A DNA stretch of 64,000 nucleotides, from NCBI RefSeq assembly GCF_020521555.1, contig NZ_BPWA01000001.1:1178001-1242000 (forward strand), written 5' to 3'. A model generated the notes under the pieces. The model was not told where the DNA came from. It did no database searches and saw only the letters and a list, made by a program, of their open reading frames with translations. Below are positions 8,214-16,001 of this stretch, piece by piece. Numbering within the stretch: the stretch's first letter is position 1; each line of letters starts with the position of its first letter. This DNA is from Rodentibacter sp. JRC1. GTDB taxonomy: Bacteria; Pseudomonadota; Gammaproteobacteria; Enterobacterales; Pasteurellaceae. The translations under genes and the position numbers were made by a program.

Positions 8214-8510
8214 CATAAAGTAAGTGTTTTTGCCGCTTACCCTTTTAATATCGCCCTAGTTTATTATATCAAACCTATAATCGGCACAAAGGGAAAAAGC
8301 CTGATTTCCCCTGATTTTTCAACGAAACCCATACCCCAAAAATCGCAGTCAAACCCTCGCCACGCCTGCGCACTAAATGTGTCGATTTCAACGCAAATTA
8401 AGATCATCATTCAGATCTTGTCAGCATTGGCACGGTTGAGATCTTTTTATTGCGATCTTTCAACGCAAAATAACGCAAGAAAACGCAGTTTTTAGATTTT
8501 TTTGAAATAT
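8214..8510. other. Gene-free cos region with short repeated motifs
   Basis: I see no convincing gene here; a 98-codon frame lacks a ribosome site and family resemblance. On the minus strand, 8348-8366 reads GGCGTGGCGAGGGTTTGAC. This resembles, from memory, the 19-base cohesive ends of P2 and phage 186 (GGCGnGGCGGGG...). Downstream are three GATCTT copies (8414, 8440, 8454) and four AACGCA copies (8390, 8462, 8472, 8482). Repeats of this sort can be terminase or integrase/Cox binding sites. In P2 cos lies beside Q, as here. Confidence 0.5.
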
Positions 8511-8604
8511 GTCATAATTGTGTCGTAAAACTGGTTTATAGAGATAAAATGATAATATATGAATAATTCGATTTATTGCTTTTTATGATTTTTAGAACTC
8601 AAAA
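8511..8604 (+). repeat. Phage-end direct repeat, inner copy (degenerate)
   Basis: This 94-base segment matches 12568-12708 with a few substitutions. It lacks about 46 internal bases; the gap lies between short AATT repeats. It ends TTTTTAGAACTCAAAA, where the outer copy reads TTTTTAGAACTCCAAAA and continues into tRNA-Trp sequence. Here the sequence after the core is unrelated to the tRNA. Confidence 0.8.
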
Positions 8605-8922
8605 GGGCTATCGCGGCCTCGAGGAATGGCGAGGTCAAGTTCTCTTTCACCACAAAGAACTGTTTTAGTCGTGTATCCATTATGGGGGCACTTTCTCGGC
8701 TGATGTTTTTCATAGCTTAGGTGTTCTGTATTTAGAGCGGTTTCCACGGTGATTTTTCAACATACGGGAAAGCTGATTGAGACCTTAGGGGGGAGTTCAG
8801 TCGTTAATGCTTTGATTTTTTTCTTCGTTCATAAAAAATACCTGTATCTGACTAAGGTGATTATCTCAGAAACAGGCACTTACACAAATTTTTGGATAGG
8901 GTCCCTCCAGACAACATTTTCG
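8605..8922. other. Gene-free stretch with a possible insertion-sequence end
   Basis: No intact gene is seen. Near 8881-8906 the text TTACACAAATTTTTGGATAGGG resembles, from memory, terminal inverted repeats of IS256/Mutator-like elements (the other strand reads CCCTATCCAAAAATTTGTGTAA), so this may be the scar of a transposon. No matching second end or transposase remnant could be confirmed by eye. The segment joins the inner phage-end repeat to the 3' end of the protease gene. Confidence 0.3.
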
Positions 8923-9630
8923 TTATTTAGAAGTTCGACGAACAGATTGGCGAATCGTTTGTTGTGTTTCTAAATTCGTAGTAATAAACCCTTTATCTCT
9001 TAATCCATTGATCATTTCAGTGTAAATATCGTTATTGTTTGGATCTCTAATCGTCATCACTAAAATAAATTCTTGAGGCGGAATTTGCTTAAGCCCTCGT
9101 GGTGTCACATTAATTCTTAATTTCCATCCCTCACGAAACTTTACATGGCTCAACTTGCGATGATAGGATTTAACCGAATTCCATTTAAAGCCATTTTCTA
9201 CCATACTCCGTTCAAATTTTTCATCCCACACTCTTTCCAGTGGTATACAACCTTTAAAACTTATTTTGTTATTTTTACCATAACTAAAAGTACCAAAACT
9301 CACATCAATGTTGGTACGGCAATACTCTTCGCCAAATTTTTTATCTAAAGTAGGATTATAAACCAATGTCATTGCAATTTCGCCTTTGCAAAGACCGTTT
9401 TCAATCAGAGAGGGTGGGTAAGGAAAATCGAGCATTTCCAAATGTGTGCCTTGAGCGATCTGCTGTTTAAAAATCAACGTCACTTCGCTCTCGCTACATA
9501 ACAAGGTTTGTTGCACATCTTCAGCGGGTAAACCAAAACCATAATACTTCATTTCATCAGGTGTTAAATTAAATGCTACTCGCGAGTGCATTCTCGCTGA
9601 ATGGATTAACATTGCTTTGGCTAATAACAA
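8923..9630 (-). pseudogene. ietS: C-terminal part of the subtilisin-like protease (IetS-type), cut off by a frameshift
   Basis: The 235-residue frame continues the protease fold lost at the end of the adjacent gene. Reading back upstream in this frame gives AAKKLAHIYDELQDKD, which joins naturally to GTSYAAP if one C is added to the C5 run near 9680. The first part (LLAKAMLIHSARMH, then GFGLPAEDV) is the usual end of the S8 catalytic domain. The remaining ~180 residues are a beta-rich tail found in large S8 peptidases of this kind. Independent translation from 9630 is doubtful, as I see no strong ribosome site. Confidence 0.75.
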
Positions 9631-9662
9631 ATCTTTGTCTTGTAATTCATCATAAATATGAG

Positions 9663-11207
9663 CTAACTTCTTCGCAGCGCGGGGGCAGCATAGCTTGTAC
9701 CAATACCCTCAATAACATTTCCTTGACAATCCATCCCCCGCATACCTATGCCATCATAACTAGTTTGAAAATCGCAATTTCCGCCATATTCCACAATATC
9801 TGGTTTAACCGAATAGCCTACGCCAGGTCCGCGCCGACTAAATGAAGATGGTTCATTTTTCTTCACTACGGAATCTTCTGAATCAAATAATGCCACCGAG
9901 CCCACGCTAATTGCCCGAACGGAATCCGCTGGCGAGATAATTCGATCTTGATCATCTCCCTCTGCAATATTAGACGGCCACTGACGATGTAAAAGATAAT
10001 TACCGCTTGATACCACAAATTGCACATTATATTGCGCTTGCATCTGATCTAAGAATTCGCCGAATGTCGAAATAGACGAGTCACAAATATTATCTGGCAT
10101 ACCTAATGATAAATTCCAGATCTTGGTACTATTTGCATATTTCTGCATTGTCTGTTTAATAATTACCATTAAGTCATCTTCACCAATATCATCCACCTCT
10201 CCATAACGTTCATCACCATTTGGCAGCGCAACAATATCAATAAATTTAAAGCGAGAATGCTGCGCTTCAGGCAGATCATTTAACAGATTGCCATATTGGA
10301 TCATCGATGCAATAAACGTACCATGTGATGGATTTTGATAGGTTTCTGCCACATAAACTTCTCTTGCAATGATATCTTGTGCTAAATAGGGGTTATCAAC
10401 ACTAATTCCACTATCAATAATCCCAATGGTCGTCTCCTTTTCATCAAAATTCAGTGTAGAAAATGAATTTCTGAAGTCGATATTAAGCTGATTTAACTTT
10501 GGCAAAGAAAAGCGCTGAAAAACATCAATCAACTTAATGCCATTAATTTGAGACAGAGAATCAATATCTTGATAATCATTCACTTGCAATTTAATTAGAT
10601 TCAATGAACCATAATGAATAAATTCATATTGCTTTTGAAAACCAAGATGGTCTAACTGTTGAGTAACGTACTGAGAAACTCTTAAATTATCCAAATCATC
10701 ATCAAAATCAAACAGTTTAATTTTAATTCTATGCTTAACTTGCTCAAATTGCTCGCGATTCAAACCTTGCAACGTCGCAGCGATTTTATCTTTCGCCGCA
10801 ATGGGCTGAATGTCTTTAATCACGGTTAGATTGGCTTTAATTTTCTCAGAGGGTGGATTCTGAATAAGTTGAACGGTTCTCTCAATATCTTTTTCCGTCA
10901 CTTTAATATAAATCTCATCAAGGTGTTCGCCACCAATAATCGAACAAAAACGACATAAATCATTTGGTTTATGCGATTTAGCAATAGCCTCTTCCCGTAC
11001 TGTAATCTTGCCAACGGCAGGTACTGTCGGGGCCTGACTAAATACTGAGGCATAATATGTTGAAACATCATTGAATTTATCAATCAAATCCGCTTTTAAT
11101 CTATCAGTCACTTCACCAAAAAATTTAATTGAACCACCTCCTTGGTTTGCTTTCGTGTCTTGATTTCTTTTTAACACCACTTTAATTGGTAAATATTTTT
11201 CACTCAT
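9663..11207 (-). CDS. ietS: Subtilisin-like serine protease (IetS-type), N-terminal and catalytic part, frameshifted
   Basis: The 514-residue reading frame has an N-terminal region of about 240 residues and an S8 protease domain. The triad is visible as Asp265 (IIDSGI), His295 (SHGTF) and Ser505 (GTSYAAP), with Asn403 (SSGN) for the oxyanion hole. It stops nine residues after the catalytic serine because of a frameshift in a C5 run; the rest of the fold lies in the next frame. The start at 11207 is chosen because GAGGA overlaps the end of the ATPase gene six bases upstream. Two Cys pairs (CRFC near 85-88; Cys375, Cys478) are seen. AAA+ ATPase plus subtilase is the pairing of IetAS systems, known for plasmid stability/incompatibility and included among phage-defence candidates. 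Activity of this allele is doubtful. Confidence 0.82.
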   Translation of the reverse strand: MSEKYLPIKVVLKRNQDTKANQGGGSIKFFGEVTDRLKADLIDKFNDVSTYYASVFSQAPTVPAVGKITVREEAIAKSHKPNDLCRFCSIIGGEHLDEIYIKVTEKDIERTVQLIQNPPSEKIKANLTVIKDIQPIAAKDKIAATLQGLNREQFEQVKHRIKIKLFDFDDDLDNLRVSQYVTQQLDHLGFQKQYEFIHYGSLNLIKLQVNDYQDIDSLSQINGIKLIDVFQRFSLPKLNQLNIDFRNSFSTLNFDEKETTIGIIDSGISVDNPYLAQDIIAREVYVAETYQNPSHGTFIASMIQYGNLLNDLPEAQHSRFKFIDIVALPNGDERYGEVDDIGEDDLMVIIKQTMQKYANSTKIWNLSLGMPDNICDSSISTFGEFLDQMQAQYNVQFVVSSGNYLLHRQWPSNIAEGDDQDRIISPADSVRAISVGSVALFDSEDSVVKKNEPSSFSRRGPGVGYSVKPDIVEYGGNCDFQTSYDGIGMRGMDCQGNVIEGIGTSYAAPALRRS

Positions 11208-11209
11208 TT

Positions 11210-12334
11210 TTAGTCCTCGCTCAAAATTTTCTGAATAGTGGTTTTGGAACAATCTAAGATATTCGCAATGGTTTGCAGGCTAAATAACTTACTGTCGCAA
11301 CCCCGTAAAAATTTTGCCTTAAACACCAAGGCTTGTTTATTTGTCGTCGCCTCATCAGGCACAACATTTTTAAACACGAATAGTTCCTGATAAATTTGCG
11401 ATTTGCTCAAAGGTAAGTCGTGAACCACCACAAAACGAACCGCCTTATTCATAATGGCTTCGATATTTGCACCACTCAATCCTGCAAAAACTGCCACAAA
11501 TTCGTCAAGGGTTTTCTCATCAAAGGTTACGTGCTGATGACTAAACAGCTGAATCATCTGCTTAATTGCCGTCGCATCAGGCAAACCAATCTCCAACTTA
11601 TATTCAAATCGTCGCCAAACAGCGGGATCTAACAAATGTTGATGATTGGTTGCTGCAATCACAATGCTGTCCTTATTCATCAAATCAATGTTTTGCAACA
11701 AACTATTAACCACCCGCTTTAACTCGCCAAGCTCATTATTATCATCACGCGCTTTCGCAATAGCATCAAACTCATCTAAAAATAGCACGCAAGGCATTTT
11801 CTGCACAAATTCAAACAGCGAACGGATATTTTTCGCCGTTGTCCCCAAATAAGACGAAATTAAACTGTCTAAACGCGCAATTACAAGCGGCATGTTCAAC
11901 TGCTTGGCAATAAAATAAGCGCATTTTGTTTTTCCACAACCTGGCGGGCCATACATCAATAGTGTATTAACTAAACCAATCCCCGCCGCATACAACTTCT
12001 CTGCATGACGGTAATTCAACAGAAAACTGGCTAATTTATCGGCATTGTTTTGCGACAAAATAACATCAATATGATTATCGTCAGGATAAATCACATCCGC
12101 TAACATTGTTCGAGACTCATTATCCACGGGCAATGCCAACGCCTTATCCAACCTCATAGGTTGCAAACTATGGCTTTCTGTGGACGCTAAAATCTTTTTA
12201 AAACGCCCAGCGCTTCTCTGCTCCCCCTCAGCGTATAGTTTATCAATCAACAGCTGGGTATAGTTAACCACTTTCGCCCTATCGTATTTCAACGCTCCTT
12301 CAATAATCTTGCTCATTTCAATTGCATATTTCAT
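11210..12334 (-). CDS. ietA: AAA+ ATPase, IetA-type partner of the subtilase
   Basis: The 374-residue protein has an N-terminal helical region and an AAA+ core. Visible motifs are Walker A GPPGCGKT (129-136), pore-loop-like SSYLGTTAKN (160-169), Walker B CVLFLDEFDA (182-191), sensor 1 AATN (227-230) and Arg finger pair WRRFE (240-244). The last 25 residues, with TIANILDCSKTTIQKIL, look like a helix-turn-helix, hinting at DNA binding or autoregulation. The start at MKYAIEMSK has GAGAGGGTG upstream; a start 10 codons earlier lacks one. The stop lies two bases before the protease start, so they form an operon. In IetAS the ATPase is the regulator/antidote partner; that role is inferred here. Confidence 0.85.
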   Translation of the reverse strand: MKYAIEMSKIIEGALKYDRAKVVNYTQLLIDKLYAEGEQRSAGRFKKILASTESHSLQPMRLDKALALPVDNESRTMLADVIYPDDNHIDVILSQNNADKLASFLLNYRHAEKLYAAGIGLVNTLLMYGPPGCGKTKCAYFIAKQLNMPLVIARLDSLISSYLGTTAKNIRSLFEFVQKMPCVLFLDEFDAIAKARDDNNELGELKRVVNSLLQNIDLMNKDSIVIAATNHQHLLDPAVWRRFEYKLEIGLPDATAIKQMIQLFSHQHVTFDEKTLDEFVAVFAGLSGANIEAIMNKAVRFVVVHDLPLSKSQIYQELFVFKNVVPDEATTNKQALVFKAKFLRGCDSKLFSLQTIANILDCSKTTIQKILSED

Positions 12335-12460
12335 TTTAACACCCTCTCGTAAATGAAACCGCATTGTATAGAAACGAATTGCATAGGTAAAGAACGAAAT
12401 TTAAAATTTAAAAAACAATTTTCAAAATTTCGAGAACAAATAAGCAATAAAAGGAAACGA

Positions 12461-12598
12461 ATGGATAAAATAAAAGAACGGTTAGTGTGGCAAAGCTATC
12501 GTTTTGACACAATTTCTGCTTTTCTTGTTGGTTTTAATGGTTATTTCTTTGGATCCTTTGGAGTTGTGTCACAATTGTGTCGTAAAACTGGTTTATAG
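12461..12598 (+). CDS. Possible small membrane-type protein next to the attachment site
   Basis: A 45-codon frame (MDKIKERLVWQSYRF...) has AAGGAAACGA directly before its ATG, a good ribosome site, and a Phe/Gly-rich hydrophobic centre. Its last nine codons lie in the phage-end repeat; in the inner repeat copy the corresponding frame is broken by TAA. I do not recognise the protein. It could be a phage or cassette accessory peptide or chance. Confidence 0.35.
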   Translation: MDKIKERLVWQSYRFDTISAFLVGFNGYFFGSFGVVSQLCRKTGL

Positions 12599-12708
12599 GG
12601 ATAAAATGATAATATGTGAATAATTTGATTGGTTGGATAACTGATTGAATTATTTAAGTTTTGTTGAAATTCGATTTATTGCTTTTTACGATTTTTAGAA
12701 CTCCAAAA
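12568..12708 (+). repeat. Phage-end direct repeat, outer copy with attachment core
   Basis: This 141-base segment is the fuller version of 8511-8604. It ends with GAACTCCAAAA, whose last eight bases are the tRNA-Trp anticodon loop. The repeat thus runs exactly to the presumed crossover point, as expected for the phage arm of an attR site. Confidence 0.8.
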
Positions 12709-12745
12709 CCGGGTGTTGGGAGTTCGAGCCTCTCCGCCCCTGCCA
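12701..12745 (+). other. attR: 3' fragment of tRNA-Trp left by integration
   Basis: From the anticodon loop (CTCCAAAA) through the T arm (GGGAG TTCGAGC) to the acceptor strand CGCCCCT, G and CCA, the text matches the 3' half of tRNA-Trp. The bases upstream (TTTTTAGAA) cannot pair with the anticodon stem ACCGG, and no D arm precedes, so the gene is only a fragment. An intact copy is expected at the far, left end of the element outside this window. Confidence 0.82.
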
Positions 12746-12813
12746 TCTAAATCCAAATTTCATTACTGGTAAATAAATCGTATACTAGCCTAAACTTTTT
12801 TAGGGGATTTATT

Positions 12814-13599
12814 ATGTCATATTCAATTCATGATTTTATTCAATTAATCGCTCAGCTTCGCAACCCGAGTGGCGGATGTCCTTGGGATCTCAAACAAAAT
12901 TATGAATCAATGATTCCTTGCCTTACGGAAGAAACCTATGAAGTAATTGAAGCGATCCAAAAAAAGGATATTGCTAATTTACGGGAAGAATTGGGTGATC
13001 TTTTGCTTCAAGTCGTCTTTTTTAGTCAGTTGGCTTCAGAAGATAATTATTTCACTTTTGACGATGTACTGAATGATGTGGCAAAGAAAATTATTCGCCG
13101 TCATCCTCATGTTTTTGGTGATGCAGATGCTGGGAATGAAGAAGAGGCGCTCGCCCGTTGGAATGAGATTAAATCACAAGAGAAGTCAAATAGTGCAACT
13201 TCTTCTATTTTAGATAATATTCCTAATGCTTTCCCTTCTTTGTTAAAAGCGCAGAAGTTGCAAAAACGATGCTCAAAAATTGGGTTTGATTGGAATGAAA
13301 TCGAACTGGTTTTTGCTAAGGTTGAAGAAGAGTTACAAGAAGTGAAAGAAGAATTTGATAAGGTTCAACAAGATCATTGCAGAATTGAAGAAGAGATGGG
13401 GGATTTGCTTTTTGCTGTTGTGAATTTATCGCGCCACTTAAAATGTAATGCGGAGGAAAGTTTGCGTAAAGCAAATTTTAAATTTGAGCAACGCTTTAGA
13501 AAGGTCGAGCAAAAAGCAAAAGAAAAAGGTTACGAACTCAGTGATCTTTCACTTATTGAAATGGATATATTATGGGATGAAGTGAAAAAAGAAGAATAA
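12814..13599 (+). CDS. mazG: Nucleoside triphosphate pyrophosphohydrolase MazG
   Basis: The 261-residue protein hydrolyses (d)NTPs to monophosphates and pyrophosphate, cleansing nucleotide pools. Two MazG repeats are visible, each with the metal-binding EExxE...ExxD pattern: [10 protein letters not shown] with [12 protein letters not shown] (residues 34-70), and [12 protein letters not shown] with [13 protein letters not shown] (about 172-209). Length matches E. coli MazG (263). It is the first chromosomal gene beyond the prophage attachment site. A possible -10 TATACT lies at about 12781. Convergent with deoC. Confidence 0.95.
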   Translation: MSYSIHDFIQLIAQLRNPSGGCPWDLKQNYESMIPCLTEETYEVIEAIQKKDIANLREELGDLLLQVVFFSQLASEDNYFTFDDVLNDVAKKIIRRHPHVFGDADAGNEEEALARWNEIKSQEKSNSATSSILDNIPNAFPSLLKAQKLQKRCSKIGFDWNEIELVFAKVEEELQEVKEEFDKVQQDHCRIEEEMGDLLFAVVNLSRHLKCNAEESLRKANFKFEQRFRKVEQKAKEKGYELSDLSLIEMDILWDEVKKEE

Positions 13600-13634
13600 A
13601 TGGCAGAGTTTATTCTCTACCAATTTATTATTGA

Positions 13635-14306
13635 TTAATAATCACTTTTCACTTCGTTAGAATGCCCAATAATCGAAATGCCTGCACTTGCTCCAATTCG
13701 GGTTGCGCCGGCTTTAATCATTGCCAATGCGGTTTCGGTATCGCGAACACCACCGGATGCTTTTACGCCGATATCGCCTACGATTTGTTTCATTAAAGCA
13801 ACGTCTTCAACCGTTGCCCCACCTTTGCTAAAGCCTGTTGAGGTTTTGACAAAAGCGACACCGATTGCTTTACAGATTTCACAAGCTTTGATGACTTCCT
13901 CTTTTGTCAGTAGGCAGGTTTCTAAAATGACTTTTAGAGGTATTCCGGCACAGCTTTCAAAGACGGACTGAATGTCTTGTTTCACTGCATCCCATTTACC
14001 TGATTTGATCCAGCCCACATTAATCACCATATCTATTTCGGTTGCACCGGCTTTGATCGCTTCTTTCGTTTCAAATGCTTTAACGGAAGTGAGATTTGCG
14101 CCAAGCGGAAATCCGACAACCGTACAAATCTTAACTTTTGTTCCGTCTAATTTTTCTTTGGCGAGGGGAATATAGCCTGAGTTAATACAAACAGAATAGA
14201 ACCCATATTGAATGGCTTCATTACAAAGAGTGATAATATCTTGTTCTGTTTTTTCGGCGGTGAGCGCAGTATGATCAATATATTGAGCGAGCGCTTTACT
14301 ATCCAT
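13635..14306 (-). CDS. deoC: Deoxyribose-phosphate aldolase
   Basis: The 223-residue protein cleaves 2-deoxyribose-5-phosphate to acetaldehyde and glyceraldehyde-3-phosphate in deoxynucleoside catabolism. The Schiff-base lysine lies in VAFVKTSTGF (about residue 152). A second conserved lysine is in GVKASGGVRD, and the phosphate-binding GATRIGASAG follows. The family start MDSKALAQYIDHTAL is intact. It stands alone rather than in a deoCABD operon; no CRP site is apparent just upstream. Confidence 0.95.
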   Translation of the reverse strand: MDSKALAQYIDHTALTAEKTEQDIITLCNEAIQYGFYSVCINSGYIPLAKEKLDGTKVKICTVVGFPLGANLTSVKAFETKEAIKAGATEIDMVINVGWIKSGKWDAVKQDIQSVFESCAGIPLKVILETCLLTKEEVIKACEICKAIGVAFVKTSTGFSKGGATVEDVALMKQIVGDIGVKASGGVRDTETALAMIKAGATRIGASAGISIIGHSNEVKSDY

Positions 14307-14421
14307 GTTTTCTCCTTATATTTTTGTGGAAGTCGGCGATATGATACCAAAATCTGTCGATTTTTGACCGCACTTTTCCAATCAATTACAATTCGTCTAA
14401 ATTTTATTTAGGTGAGATGTG

Positions 14422-14925
14422 ATGAAACTAAAAAAGTGGATAAAAAACGGATTTTCACTTGTGCTTACATTGATTGTAATGAGTGTGGCGATTGATTTTA
14501 TTCGTCGCCCCACAATACCTCAAAATGTGAATACAAGCCTGTTGCGCGATCTTCAAGGACGCACTTTTTCTCTTTCTGAGCTTGCCCAAAAGCAGCCTAC
14601 AGTGATTTATTTTTGGGGAACTTGGTGTGGTTACTGTCGCTACACTTCACCGGCGATTAATACTTTGGCGAAGGAAGGGTATCCGGTTGTATCTGTTGCA
14701 TTAAACTCCGGTGATGAGACGCAAGTTGCCGATTATTTGAAGGAGCATCAGTATGATTTTACAACGGTGAATGATCCTAAGGGAATAATTGCCCGTCAGT
14801 GGGAGGTGAATGTGACACCAACAATCATTATTCTTAATAAAGGAAAAATGGATTTGGCGACAACCGGTTGGACAAGCTATTGGGGGTTAAAAGTGCGGTT
14901 GTTTTTAACCCGGTTTTTTGATTAA
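14422..14925 (+). CDS. Membrane-anchored TlpA/ScsD-like thioredoxin
   Basis: The 167-residue protein has an N-terminal membrane anchor (about 11-28) and a periplasmic thioredoxin fold. The redox motif WCGYC lies near residue 70 and the cis-Pro is in VTPTIIIL. This fits TlpA/ResA/ScsD-like disulfide reductases. The substrate is unknown; no dsb or ccm genes are adjacent. ATG at 14422 is preferred to the GTG immediately before it, since GGTGAG lies five bases upstream. Confidence 0.85.
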   Translation: MKLKKWIKNGFSLVLTLIVMSVAIDFIRRPTIPQNVNTSLLRDLQGRTFSLSELAQKQPTVIYFWGTWCGYCRYTSPAINTLAKEGYPVVSVALNSGDETQVADYLKEHQYDFTTVNDPKGIIARQWEVNVTPTIIILNKGKMDLATTGWTSYWGLKVRLFLTRFFD

Positions 14926-14988
14926 AGAGAGTTTTTTACCTTAAAATCTATTACAATACACAGTATTTATTACAAAGGAGACGACATT

Positions 14989-15915
14989 ATGATTATCGTA
15001 ACAGGTGGCGCAGGATTTATTGGTAGTAATATTGTAAAAGCGTTAAATGATTTGGGACGCGCAGATACTTTAGTCGTAGATAACTTAAAAGACGGAACAA
15101 AATTTACTAATTTAGTGGATTTAGATATTGCGGATTATTGTGATAAAGACGATTTTATCGCTTCTATTATTGCCGGCGACGAATTTGGTGAAATTGATGC
15201 CGTATTCCACGAGGGGGCCTGTTCTGCGACTACAGAATGGGACGGAAAATACATTATGCACAACAACTATGAATATTCTAAAGAGTTGTTACATTACTGT
15301 CTTGATCGTGAAATTCCGTTCTTTTATGCCTCAAGTGCGGCAACTTATGGTGATACCAAGGTTTTCCGTGAAGAACGTGAATTTGAGGGCCCTTTGAATG
15401 TGTACGGTTATTCTAAGTTTTTGTTTGATCAATATGTCCGTAGAATTTTACCGGAAGTAACATCGCCGGTTTGCGGTTTCCGTTATTTCAACGTATATGG
15501 GCCACGTGAAAATCACAAAGGATCAATGGCGAGCGTGGCATTCCATTTAAATAATCAAATCTTAAAAGGTGAGAATCCGAAATTGTTTGCCGGTAGTGAA
15601 AATTTCCGCCGTGATTTCGTGTATGTCGGTGATGTTGCAGCAGTCAATATTTGGTGTTGGCAAAATGGCGTTTCAGGCATTTATAATTTAGGCACGGGCA
15701 ATGCGGAAAGTTTCCGCGCCGTTGCGGATGCGGTGGTAAAATTCCATGGTAAAGGTGAGATTGAAACCATTCCGTTCCCTGAACATTTAAAATCCCGTTA
15801 TCAAGAATATACCCAAGCGGATCTAACCAAATTACGCGCAACGGGTTATGATAAACCGTTTAAAACGGTGGCAGAAGGTGTAGCGGAATATATGTCGTGG
15901 TTAAACAGAAAATAA
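14989..15915 (+). CDS. hldD: ADP-L-glycero-D-manno-heptose 6-epimerase
   Basis: The 308-residue SDR-fold enzyme converts ADP-D-glycero- to ADP-L-glycero-D-manno-heptose for LPS inner core. The NADP-binding GGAGFIGSN is at the N-terminus, the catalytic Tyr/Lys are in YGYSKF (about 140-145), and Ser in ASSAATYG. Length equals E. coli HldD (310) closely. A strong AAAGGAGAC ribosome site precedes. The next two genes add heptose to lipid A-Kdo, so the three form a functional group. An inverted uptake-sequence pair separates it from waaF. Confidence 0.96.
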   Translation: MIIVTGGAGFIGSNIVKALNDLGRADTLVVDNLKDGTKFTNLVDLDIADYCDKDDFIASIIAGDEFGEIDAVFHEGACSATTEWDGKYIMHNNYEYSKELLHYCLDREIPFFYASSAATYGDTKVFREEREFEGPLNVYGYSKFLFDQYVRRILPEVTSPVCGFRYFNVYGPRENHKGSMASVAFHLNNQILKGENPKLFAGSENFRRDFVYVGDVAAVNIWCWQNGVSGIYNLGTGNAESFRAVADAVVKFHGKGEIETIPFPEHLKSRYQEYTQADLTKLRATGYDKPFKTVAEGVAEYMSWLNRK

Positions 15916-15946
15916 TCTCAGGCTAACTTCTATTCTTTCTTCTATC

Positions 15947-15987
15947 AAGTGCGGTTAAAATTCAAAGTGTTTTTTTACCGCACTTTT
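15947..15987. terminator. Inverted uptake-sequence pair after hldD
   Basis: AAGTGCGGT and ACCGCACTT stand about 20 bases apart in opposite orientation, followed by TTCC. Such pairs commonly double as intrinsic terminators in this family. Confidence 0.55.
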
Positions 15988-16001
15988 CCATAAGGCAATG
16001 T

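Noticed and set aside
8199..8495. 98-codon plus-strand frame after gpQ
   Set aside because: It starts inside the gpQ terminator, has no ribosome site, covers the cos candidate, and its composition is not protein-like.
8595..8610. Inner repeat end as a second functional tRNA-Trp attachment site
   Set aside because: After ACTCAAAA the text does not continue as tRNA, so no tRNA part or att core beyond a few bases is present.
8749..8973. 74-codon frame overlapping the protease 3' end
   Set aside because: It runs antisense into the protease tail and through a possible IS end; no family resemblance.
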